DNA from: Synchiropus splendidus
Lineage: Eukaryota > Chordata > Actinopteri > Syngnathiformes > Callionymidae
Length of the DNA stretch: 64,000 bases
Direction of reading: 5' to 3'
Assembly (NCBI RefSeq): GCF_027744825.2
Contig: NC_071342.1
Coordinates: 18,313,501-18,377,500 of the forward strand
Position numbers and translations under genes: made by a program. Positions 54,111-64,000 of this stretch are shown here, in pieces. The notes beneath the pieces were generated by a model. It was not told the origin of the DNA, made no database searches, and saw only the letters and a list, made by a program, of their open reading frames with translations. Numbering within the stretch: position 1 is the stretch's first letter; every line of letters begins with the position of its first letter.

Positions 54111-55324
54111 GAAAGCAGAAGCAGAAGAGGGTGCAGATGAAGACCCGGGAAACCGGGAAAGGAATGAAATCAGTGAGGTTCTCGTGACAGAAAATCCCTC
54201 TATTGATCTTCTGACAAATCAGTAGTTAGAGAGCCTACGCTGGCCTCATTTGCATTTGTTTATTTCACAAGGTCTTCAGTTTACTTCCCTTCTGTGCGGC
54301 TCTCAAGCCATTTAGGAATCTAGCAGACCTTTTAACTGGGATGATTCGATCAGACCCTGTTGCTCCCTGGATGTGATTCACCATTCTCACCACATAAAAA
54401 GGACTCTATACAGAGTGTCCTTTTATTTAATCTTTTAAACTCAAAGCCAAAATCTTTTGCACAAGGAGTTCCACCAATATATCTCCAAAATAAAGACATA
54501 CCGCACTCTATCCCATCCCTTTTATATAACTCGCCATAATGAAACTATGCGGTTGAACAAGGGGAGGAACTTGATATATATGAAAATGATCCTGAAATGA
54601 ATATATCTTCATATCATGTTGATGAAACCTCTCTTGAATAAGTTTTGATAAAGAAAACAAGTGGTAATGCACTCAAAGTGCTGTGGCAGGAAAACTTAAA
54701 GTGGAAGTTTTACTACTTTATGACTGCAATTTTTTGTTTGAAAAGCAGTACTTGTGCGTTCAATTCATGTACTGTATGTCAAAGTCTGAAAAAAAAAAAA
54801 TCATCTGAACAGGAAGGAAATAAATAGCCCCCTTCCTTTGTTTTCTACAGCAGGGGCCCAGAAAAGTACCGCAGTCTGCCGCCCAATTAAATAGCTTCTT
54901 TCTCCCTTACTGTTCACAGATAAATCAGAGTAATAGGAGAATTTGAAGATGTAACCGAACGTTGTCCTTTAGAATTTTGGAGTAAAGCCACCTGTTTGGT
55001 CAGCTATTCTCCACCTTGCGCGGCCATCCTCCCTTTAGTCACAGCTCTTTTCTTCTAACCTCTCATCTAAGTCTATTAAAATTGTTGAAGTGCCACAAAT
55101 GTTTGAGGACCTTAAGCCGCCCATTCACCCTATGCATTCTGAGCCCCAAGGCGTCAAATATTGACCCGACTTATGTGGCAGAGACTCCAACTGCCTGCTT
55201 CGCGTGTAGAGAAATTCAGCTTTCAATTGAAGCATGTGTCTCCTCATGACATTCTGATGCCATAAGCAGTGAGTTACACACAAAAAAGAAAGTAGCACAA
55301 ATGTGTTGGGTCACCAGGGCTTCA
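54111..55324. other. Non-coding upstream of tmem121
   Basis: Near 54248-54270 an octamer-like ATTTGCAT is followed by forkhead-like TGTTTATTT; these could be regulatory but are not proven. No other feature. Confidence 0.4.
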
Positions 55325-55446
55325 ACCATCGGGAGCAGTCAGGGCTTAAAAGTCTTGCTCAGGGACACATCGACACAGACAGTTTCCATCGACCTGGTGA
55401 CATCCCAGTCACAGACGCCCACTCTACCATCTGAGCTATGGCGCCC
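55325..55446 (-). mobile_element. tRNA-derived SINE, second copy
   Basis: The minus strand begins GGGCGCCATAGCTCAGATGG (A box at 55438-55427). A B-box-like AGGTCGATGG follows, then the body TGTCCCTGAGCAAGACTT, the same body as the 14.1-kb SINE. Heads and bodies align, so these are one family. Confidence 0.65.
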
Positions 55447-56839
55447 TCAGGACCTCCTTCTACCCCCGCATCCCGAAAACCTCTTCGATAAATCTCCCGG
55501 CTGGTCTGCATGCCTGGGTCCTCCTCGAAAGACTGTCATGAGCAATAAATCTGATGTCTATCGAGTCAAGAAACATCAATCTTCATCACAAAAAAACCAA
55601 AAACGATCAAGCACACGACATTTACCCATGTTTCTGAAACCAGCAATGTTTAACTGGAAAGCATTTTTGGTTTAAATTTTCGTAAAAACAAAGTGCTTTT
55701 TGGGGCTTGTACTGTAGTGCTCCTGCTGGGCCTCCAGCTTTGAGCATTTTTGTGTTCATTCGTCAGTCTTGATCGACCTTTTGACCATTTGTTCGGGGCT
55801 TGTACTCTCAAAGGTCCTCGATCAAGAAGAATGTCACAGAAACAGCTGTAGAGGGAGATGGGGATGTCAGCACTGACAAACATCAATGCGATTGTCCAAG
55901 TAACGGAACTTTTTGCGTGGTTCAACATTATGGCTGAAACAAAGGGGCTTCGAAGCGTTGGGTAAAGCAAGTGGCGCTGATGTGCCGCATGAATAAGGAA
56001 GGACGAGTGACATGGTTAAAGATGGGAAAATGGAGCGGGAGACGCCGGAGACTGGACTAAATGTCATAGGAGCAATTCTATTCAGTGAGATGTGATAGCG
56101 CCATTCGTGGTCGACAGTATGGAAAACGTACAGAGGCGATAAAGGGTTGTGTGTTTGCAGTATGCAAAGAGCACTGGCACTGTTTATCCAGCTGGACCAA
56201 TTAGTTCAATCCTTCCTCAGAGGAACCAAACTGCACTCATTAACAGTGTCGACTTCTGCCTCTCCCTCCACTTAGTTTGTTTTCTGCTCATGTGCTAATG
56301 TCTGTCGGACTCACTGCAACTTTTGAGCAGGAAATGGAATGAGGAGCAGCTGTCAGCCGCCATCATGGACGCTCATGACTTCATATGGAAGCAGAAGCAT
56401 CTGGTGCATTAGAGTCAGAGCAGCTGTTAATAAAAGCTGTCCTCTTTATGTCTGAGACAATACATTACAGTAAGTACCGACCAATTGTTCTTGCGACACC
56501 CTCAGATAGCGTTGCAGGTGGCCGGCGAGCGCGTCGCTCTTAGATCATCGAGAGAACTTAAACCTACAGAAGGACATTCTTATTAGTTTCATTCATTTTT
56601 AATCATGATATTATTCTTTTCTGGGTCGCTGGTTTACAATTCAATGACGGATGTCCTGAATCCATTTTCCGGCTAATGAATAAGTTAACAGAGTCAGAAA
56701 AGCAACTAGATTGAATGATTTTTTTTTTTTGTCCAACAATGTCTTTCCTTCCCATGTGGTCAAACCAACTTCCCTCCCTAAGTTTTATCTCCGAGTTTCT
56801 CACTCCTGTCCTTTTCAGTCGCTCCCAATGACAAGCTCA
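55447..56839. other. Non-coding, nothing recognised
   Basis: Only short frames without domains were seen. Confidence 0.5.
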
Positions 56840-56844
56840 CTCTC

Positions 56845-57393
56845 TGTTATGTTCGTGACGCGGAGCGGGACCCAAGTGCAGTAATGGAGGAATTACAGGA
56901 GGCAGGCAGCGAGTCAGATACAATGATTTCAGAAATAATACAAAATATACAACAAAAGGCGTGAGGGAGAAGAAAACCAAAAATAAATCCAATGCGTCAC
57001 CAAACCAGGAAGAGAGTCCAAACAAAAAGCGTCCCTGAACCGGGAGATAGAATGGAAGCGGAGTCTGTAAAAAGGGAGAACACACACAATGAACAATGAA
57101 ACACAAGATCGAGGATGTCAAAATGAACACGCGAGTAAAAAGTAACAGTAACAAAGAGAAAACCAGGAAGCCACACGGAGCAGAGAAACAAAGGAAAAGC
57201 AAAATACAAAACTCAGAGCATTAGGGTTTAAAAAAAGGTGAACAGAAGATAATTCAACGATGGATAAATACACGAGAGACAGGGCATAAACGAACGACGC
57301 GAATTACCAGTGGGACAAATGGAGTCGATCTGGCAGGAAGGAGGGAGAAAACAAAACGGGAGTCAAGGGAACAAAGTAAAGCGGACCATGACA
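56845..57393 (-). mobile_element. Probable solo LTR (549 bp)
   Basis: The plus strand starts TGTTATG and ends CATGACA; the minus strand reads TGTCATGG to CATAACA, so it begins TG and ends CA. CTCTC flanks both sides (56840-56844 and 57394-57398), a possible 5-bp target duplication, though the flank is low-complexity. A TATA-like CGTGTATTTATCC lies within on the minus strand. The purine-rich plus strand gives a leucine/phenylalanine-rich 121-residue antisense frame that is not a gene. No internal retroelement coding region adjoins it. Alternative: a DNA transposon with TGTCATG ends. Confidence 0.5.
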
Positions 57394-57475
57394 CTCTCTT
57401 CCAACTCTGCTTCACTCACTCTCAAGCTGCCATTCCATTCCTGTTGACTCTAGCATGTCACAGTCGTCTACCTGT

Positions 57476-57518
57476 GTTCCACCCTGCCTGCACTCTCTTC
57501 TTCACCTCGAAAAGTCCA
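57476..57518 (-). mobile_element. Very short LINE fragment
   Basis: The minus strand of this stretch matches the segment encoding EVKKxVQAGW in the RTE relic at 40.5 kb (GAGGTGAAGAAG then GTGCAGGCAGG). Only about 40 bases are recognisable. Confidence 0.4.
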
Positions 57519-58032
57519 TTACATAACAAGACTAATTGCAAATTCCTGCTATGCTCTGCCACTGTTATTTTTGACATTCCAAAAACACATCCACAAGGTC
57601 AACTGTTTCACGGTTTCGCCATGATGTCACGAGGTTTTCCTTTTTGAGGAGACAACGGCTCAGAGTTTTGCATATCTGACTGAAATGTTGCCACTGAGAA
57701 GTTACGAACAAAAGAACTGCACCAAAAGAATACTATAATTTAATATAATGGAGGAGGAGGAGTCAAAATGTTTTCTCCTGAAATGGTTATGCAACAGTGA
57801 AAAAGACCCACAAACTCTGCAGTAATGAAAATAGGAGCACCCAAGTGGCTTAAGTACTTCCAGTACTGCAGGTTGTTTGAGCTATTACTGTAGTCAATAA
57901 AATAAAAGAACAGAACCATGGACAAAGCGTGGACAAATCGAGCTGTTTTTCGTAAAGTGCATTGCCCCGCATCATAGATCCAGGCCCGAGGGCCATTTGT
58001 GGTTCAAAATGCAATGGCCGACATTCTATTTT

Positions 58033-58250
58033 TAACTTTGTGGGGACCTCTCATAGATATAACCCTTTCCCCAGCCTCTCACACGAGACCTAACCATCCA
58101 AAACAAATGTCTTGCCTTAACCTGGACTCTGAACCAAACTGAAACCCAATTATAATGACCAGTTATTTTTACATCTTCATCCTCAAATCGAAGCTTGGAT
58201 TTGTGGGGACTGGCCAAACGGTCCTCACAAAGGCATAAAGTCCTCACATC
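58033..58250 (-). mobile_element. 'CCTTGTGGGGACC' teleost repeat, opposite orientation
   Basis: TTTGTGGGGACCTCTCATAG, CCTTTCCCCAGCCTC, CTAACCATCCAAAACAAATG and CCTTAACCTGGACTCTGAAC are the reverse complement of landmarks in the 43.2-kb copy. Confidence 0.6.
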
Positions 58251-61159
58251 CCCCCTGGCTGGGATCGGGTCCAGCCACTTCCGACCCTGTAACTTGAATA
58301 ACCCATGGAAAATAAACATAATCTCCTGACTGCAGGTCTCCAGTTTCGCTCGGGATAATCGTATGGAAGGATTAAAAAAAATCTTCATCTGTTGTTCCGT
58401 CCACCGCACACTCAGTACTTTAGAATTTACCTTTTATGTTACACAACGGAGTCCCTGACAACGTTAACGTCTCCATTAAAAATATTCGGCCGACCTGAGC
58501 TGAATATCTCCCTTTATACTCACTCAGCATTTTCTATTTTGCCTTCCTTAACTGTGCGTTTATAATTCATAAGGGCAGAGGAAATCACATCAGTCTTTAA
58601 AGCATTTTTCTCTTTGCTGATTTATTCACAGGACCAGTTTTTGCAGTGATGATAAATATAATTGTAAACAGTGAAATATACGTCCGGCATTTCTGCCTCC
58701 TCTGTCAGCTCCTATCGCACACTGTCCTTGGCTCATGGACAGGGACACTGCATCATCTCTGTTGGGCTTCAGGCGGGAAAAACACGTGGCAGATAGCAGC
58801 TGATAAAATACCGACCACAGCCGCTGCAACATGATGCCTCAACAGAAAACAGGCCTTTCATTTGTAACGTGCCGCCACTCGCTCTTTCTTCCTTTGAGAC
58901 ATCATCCAGAAGTTTTCTACAGCATTTGCGTTTCCATCTTTGCCTGCATGAGTTTGCTTTCATGGAAGTGTTCTCATGACAAGCAAGTTCGAGGTTTGAT
59001 GGAACATGTTTGTGCTGTGGGAGGGAGCATCGATGTGAGCTATAACAGTCCCATATCAGGGGGGTTTGAATTGTTTCCAGATCACAGTGGAGCTGTGTAG
59101 TGTATGCATCTTTGTTCAGCATAAGTTTGTCACCAGTTTTACATGATCTTTTCCCAAGCTTATCTCCGTCACTCATATTCTACTGCACAACCCCTTGATA
59201 AAAACACCAAGTCCTTACTACTGGAAGTAAGGTGCGATCAAAAGGGTAGATTTTGCCTGTATGTGTCGCAGATGCTGGTAGATTTAACAGAGACACAACG
59301 TTGTCAATATCTTCATCAAAGCATTTGATTCCCGCTGAATGTGTCTGGCAGTTGGACCAATCAGGAGGCTGTGTTCGTGGCTTATTAGAAGAGCAATGAG
59401 TTTGTGTTTAAAGACTGGACTCGCTCTGCTTCATGCTTCTCTTTTGTTGTCGTTTACGCTGCAAATGGGAGAAATAAACTCATTATTTCGCGTGTCTGTG
59501 TGTGTTACAGAGAATAAGCCACAGTAAAGCTGGATAATTAAATGTTTCACGCTGAGACAGAGACACAAGAAAAGGACATCCATCCGCAACATAGTTGTTT
59601 TGGGGAAAAACATTTGGGGAAAAAAACACAACCTCCTGACTGGGCATGTCATATTGTCATGAGCTTTCTTGTTTACATGTCGACACTGTTGTAGAATATT
59701 GTATTTCCATTTCCTTTCCTTGCTCTTAGACTGTAGATGATTTACTGAAGAGACAAAAGCTATTTCAAAATCAAAGCAAGGAGGAGGGTGATTCAGCTTA
59801 AATATTTGTGCCATATTATTAAAAAAAAAAATGGAAAGATCAAGCGGGTGGATTTCAGGATTTAACGTCAGCAGAGGATTTACATCACCGCAGACGATTC
59901 ATGTGTGAGTCATAAGAGCGCAAATAGGACACATAAATCACATTAGCTGTAACCCGGAGTTGACCATCGATTGCCGACACGAAAACAAATGGGGGTGTTA
60001 AGGCTTCCCGTCCTTAAACATCCCCATCGCGGTTCAACCACAAAGTAGCGGCGTAAGCTCCTCCCAGTGGGGCTGTTATGTCGGTGGGGGTGGACTGGTG
60101 GTCCACCCCGGCTGACCAGTCATCCATGCAGCATTTCAGCAGACGGGAAATGACTCCGAATAACATGATAAAATTGCTTTGGTTTGCTCCAAAATGAATC
60201 ACCTCAAAGGGAAATAACTACAAAAGCGGATGCAACAGCTGATGATTGATCTCCGTCAGATTCCCTCGGGGTCGAAGAGACAGAGAGGGATCGCCGCTCG
60301 ACTCCGCCTGTCACACGAGGGACCATTTAAAGTGGCATTACACTGATCTTGCTCCCTAAAGTTTCAGATATCAATTGTCAGACACCTACTATCATCAATC
60401 CATATTAGCTTTTGAGCCATTCTGCCTGACGTAGAATAGATTACCAGCAAAAGCAGCTGACGTTGCTCAAGCTTCACTTCTTCCACTGAACGCCTGCTTA
60501 AAAACATAGGAGGCTTTGTTTTATTAATATCATCTCGATAATAATATAATCAAAGAAAATTGAGGAGGTGATGTGAAGTGCAACAGCAGGATTAAAAGCT
60601 ATGAGTTTCAGCAAAGGTCACCGAGGATGTGGCTATGAGGCTCAGCAGCATGACAAGTCAGGAGCACGTCGTCATGGTAATAATGTTAACATAGCAACAG
60701 ACAAGCAATGTACAATAACTGGCACCGTCACCCTGAGAAATCTCGGTGGAGAGCAGTAAGTATTTTCACAAACTCTGAGAAGTATTTCTGTTGGGCATAG
60801 TTGGTGCTGCCACTCCAGTTATCAGGTTTGACAAGAGGAATTTGACTCATCCAACTGATATTTCTGTTTGAGGCTTCGAGATCTCAACACGCGTCACATA
60901 AAACCTTCCTTTAGCGCATTTAACGTCCAAGATAAAACTATTTGCTGCCACTTTCATGGAGACAAAGAGAAAGGGATCGCTTGACACCCTTTATTAATTC
61001 ACTCAAACTCTTGATTCTCTGACTTGACTCTAAGTCAAATGAGTAAAAATATTTCTTTACCCACTTGTAATACGACACAACCACTTCTCGCGGAGCAAAA
61101 ATGAAAGAAATGTCTGTGCATTTTGTGCCAGATGGTTGCTTGGTAAAGTTAACCCTCCC
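58251..61159. other. Non-coding, nothing recognised
   Basis: Frames of up to 135 residues (58769-59176 minus) have no recognised similarity. Confidence 0.5.
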
Positions 61160-61580
61160 GTCTTTGTCGGTATTATTGGATTGGATATTGGACGTTTTCT
61201 GCCACTTTCTTAGTTTGTTCTTTTGCTGTGATTCTCGGGTGAGTGTTTGTTTACTTACATTTTCCTTTCTCTGATTTTTCTTCCGTGTGTGTATGTGTGG
61301 ATTTCTAAGCGTTTTCTGTTCTTGGGCTTGGTATTATACGGACTGGCTTTTTGTCCTCCCCGTTTTCAGGCTTGACTTTGATTTGCCTATTTTCTGTTTT
61401 CAGGTTTTTCCCTCGCTCCGGGTTTGGTGACGAAGTCCTTGTTTTCTACGATTATTGTTTGTGTGAGTTTTGTTTGTTGTTCACTAAATTTTTGTATACC
61501 TTACTCTCGTTGGTCCGAGTTTTCCGTATTCCTCGACAATGATTTTAGCACTTGGGTCTGGTCCCTTCAGCCACCAAAAC
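61160..61580 (+). mobile_element. LTR-like relic of the same family
   Basis: Pyrimidine-rich, T- and CTTT-rich sequence ending near TTAGCACTTGGGTCTGGTCC, the inverse of GGGACCCAAGTGCAG at the left of the 56.8-kb element. The left end is not recognisable. Confidence 0.4.
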
Positions 61581-62380
61581 AATTGTCTTATTTTTCTTTA
61601 ATGCGAAACAAATATGAAATGTAAATCTGAATCTGTCAACTAATGAATGTATAACCGAACTGCCTCTTGTGTTTGACTCTAAATTTTCAAGATATGTGAG
61701 TGTCTTGCTCGGGGGCTGGGGTGGTCTCCATCAAACACATCAACTGACTACAGTGTTCTCATGCCAGATTGGTGAAGTGAAGTCTGTGGAGATGTTCCCA
61801 CTGATGGGTTATGTTTCAAGGGGTCCTCCTTGTCGAGTCTCCAGCTCCACGTGACTCTAGTTACCAAGAACACACAGAAAAGAAAACAGTAAAGATGAAT
61901 CGTGCGTCCCCGCCTCCACATCCCACCGGCTCAACCCCGCTACTGGAGAGCCAATTTGGGCTCATGGATTGCAGATACTCACACAAAGCAGCACTTAATG
62001 GCAGTGTGGAAAGACGAATGTGAAAGGAAAATGCAAATAACAGACGACCAATGGTCGGTTAGGTGAGGAGTAAAGCTCCAGCGTATGACCATTTGTTTTC
62101 CAATGGGAACATACGCTAACATTTCAATTGAATATTAATGACATTTTATTCTTAAAATGACTGAATTTAGAGGGAAATGTTACAAGAAAATAAGGTTTCA
62201 TATTGACTTTATGGGCCTTTAATGTGATGATATTGCTGTGATAATAGATGCCTGAATGATAACGGAGAACGTTTCATCAAGAACAAGGTTGAGACTTCAA
62301 AGCAGAAACATCCGCCTTACTTACTTCTCTGAAGAAGGTCACATAGGTCTGGAGTTGGGACAGTTTGAAGTCAGCAATGC
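61581..62380. other. Non-coding, nothing recognised
   Basis: No exon, RNA or repeat was identified between the LTR-like relic and the tRNA-like repeat. Confidence 0.5.
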
Positions 62381-62505
62381 TTTGGGAGGAAACCCACACA
62401 AGCACAGGGAGAACATATCAACTCCGCACAGAATAGACCAAGGTTTACGTCAAGAGTAGATTCGAACCTACGCGCCTCTTGCTCTGTGGCGCAGTGTCCA
62501 AAGTC
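62381..62505 (-). mobile_element. Common teleost tRNA-like interspersed repeat
   Basis: The minus strand carries a near-perfect B box, GGTTCGAATCT (62468-62458), followed by a body that on the plus strand reads GGGAGGAAACCCACACAAGC and CAGGGAGAACAT. I recognise this as a repeat very common in fish genomes. It lies between unrecognised flanks. Confidence 0.6.
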
Positions 62506-64000
62506 CAAGAATTATCCACCTAAACTAACTTTCATGTAAGCACTGTTATCTGTGCTCATATAAGCTGCTTAAAAACATGGAAGGGGGAATGAAAGTTTAT
62601 GATCAAGTCATATGACTAGAGTCCATAATGCATCAACCATCTGCTCCTACCTTTCAGTGAACCCCATATTTCAATCTAACTATGAGTCAGCCTTTAAATG
62701 GCAGCAGTGTTTTTCCTTTGCTCAAAAAGCTCTGGCTCACTGGACCCTTGCTGTCTGCGCACTGAAAGTTAATGTCTTCAAAGTTGCAATCTAACAATGT
62801 GGAGTGTTTGGTAAAACCCTCGGCTGTGTTTGCTCCTGCATCAACTTGTTCTGGATGAAAGCAGCGGCTGAATTAAATGTAGAAATGTATTTTGTGTCTG
62901 CGTTGTCGCAGCAGCTTTGTTAGACCAGAGAATTGCTTCTGTCAGCCTTCGCACTTCCTGTGCACCAATATTTAGACGGAATTGGCAGAAGTTCTGTGTA
63001 TAGGCCCCGCTGGATTCAGTGTTCTGAGCGGAGTCTTATGCAAATAAAACCCTTGAAAAGCTTTTTTGTTAACCCATTATGTCGTGCTTGCACATGCAGT
63101 GCACTCTCTTGCTTCACAAGGAGGAAGCAAGATAAAGACAGAAGCCTTGGTCGATACTTGTGAATAATTAAATCAACGTTAACTTTCGTTTTGTCTTCAT
63201 ATATTAAGAGCTGCACACAAGAGGTGGTGTTTGTTCTTGAGTTATGGTATGGGGAAGTATTGGCGTCAGACCTGTCGCACTCAAGGCTCAGTGTTGATTG
63301 AATAAGGCCATTGTCTGGATCCTTTATAGCACTTCCACCATTAACTACATGTCCCATAATACCCTGCAGCATTCCGCAACATCTTGCACTATATCGTGCT
63401 CTTCTACCCTCAATAGCCTGGAGTTGATTTATTGTGCAAGAGCAGCCATTGCGCGTCACTAAACACCAAGACACCAAGGCTCAGCTTCCAATTCCATTTG
63501 AGACCGGATTATAGATAAGGAAACATTCCGGCTCAGCAACAACAAAATAATAAACCTGTTGAGTACAGACGCATTTCAGGAAGGGTGAGAAAGATTTTAT
63601 AACCTCGATGTGAAAGTTCTGGTCTGATGGTCAACATGGGCAAATAGAATAACATTTTCTAGCGCGAGACATTACATATTCTCTTTAAAGATTTTCTCAG
63701 GGGAGCTTTTTCCGAACTTGAGGCTTTCGGATGAAGCTGAAACTTGAACCCTGGCTGCCTTATTAAACACGAGAACACGAAAGCAAGTCGTGGTTACATG
63801 AGTTTCGTTGTGTTGCTGCTGTCTGTTTTTTAATACCTGCTTTACTTCATGTCAGTGAAAACCTCGGAACCCTCCGGACTGTCACCACCTCACCAACACT
63901 TCAACAAGTAGTTGCTCTTACTACCACTCAAGTCACTTTGCTCCATGTGTCCACAACCTGCTCTTCTTCTACTGCAGTGTCTTTCTGTTGTTAAGGTGAC
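62506..64000. other. Non-coding to the window end
   Basis: The 153-residue minus-strand frame at 63016-63477 has no recognisable domain. No feature is supported. Confidence 0.5.

Noticed and set aside
56837..57202. 121-residue hydrophobic minus-strand frame resembling a membrane protein
   Set aside because: Hydrophobicity comes from the pyrimidine-rich strand of an LTR-like repeat; no family resemblance.

Overview
This window is vertebrate nuclear DNA, almost certainly from a teleost fish. The evidence is one intact vertebrate gene (a TMEM121-family membrane protein) with a likely spliced 5' leader, sitting in long AT-rich non-coding DNA. That DNA carries the repeat set typical of teleosts: RTE-type LINE relics, tRNA-derived SINEs, hAT- and mariner-type non-autonomous DNA transposons, LTR fragments and long AT, AAT and GT microsatellites. 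No bacterial-style operons, CRISPR arrays or phage genes were seen. The species cannot be named from the sequence alone.

Layout. 1-13.3 kb is non-coding, with scattered degenerate transposons at about 1.0, 2.7, 7.1-7.4 and 11.2-11.7 kb. 13.3-16.6 kb holds a tRNA-Glu-like relic, a hAT-like element with recognisable ends, a SINE and a hairpin mariner-type MITE with TA duplications. 16.6-30.9 kb is mostly unrecognised DNA with one large ATT microsatellite and a degenerate LTR-like stretch. 31-33.2 kb holds a 451-bp MITE nested in an older repeat, a possible conserved non-coding stretch and a 5'-truncated LINE. 33.7-39.2 kb and 47.0-47.7 kb carry three copies of one TA-flanked non-autonomous DNA transposon. 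40.0-41.1 kb holds the longest LINE relic, part of a reverse transcriptase and its C-terminal region. 41.9-46.6 kb has long AT microsatellites and three more repeat families.

The only gene I can defend is tmem121 on the minus strand: CDS 52662 to 51712, a splice acceptor immediately upstream of the ATG, a plausible 5' UTR exon donor near 53261 and a polyadenylation signal near 51188. Downstream of it on the plus axis (54-64 kb) are a SINE, a probable solo LTR with 5-bp target duplications, a second repeat of the 'GTGGGGACC' family, a second LTR relic and another SINE-like repeat.

No novel multi-gene system was found. The most useful leads are two LINE fragments that share the same 5' breakpoint and look like a small non-autonomous unit, the structured TA-flanked transposon family with complementary truncations, the nested MITE that gives relative ages, and the microsatellite that supplies the pyrimidine tract of the tmem121 splice acceptor.
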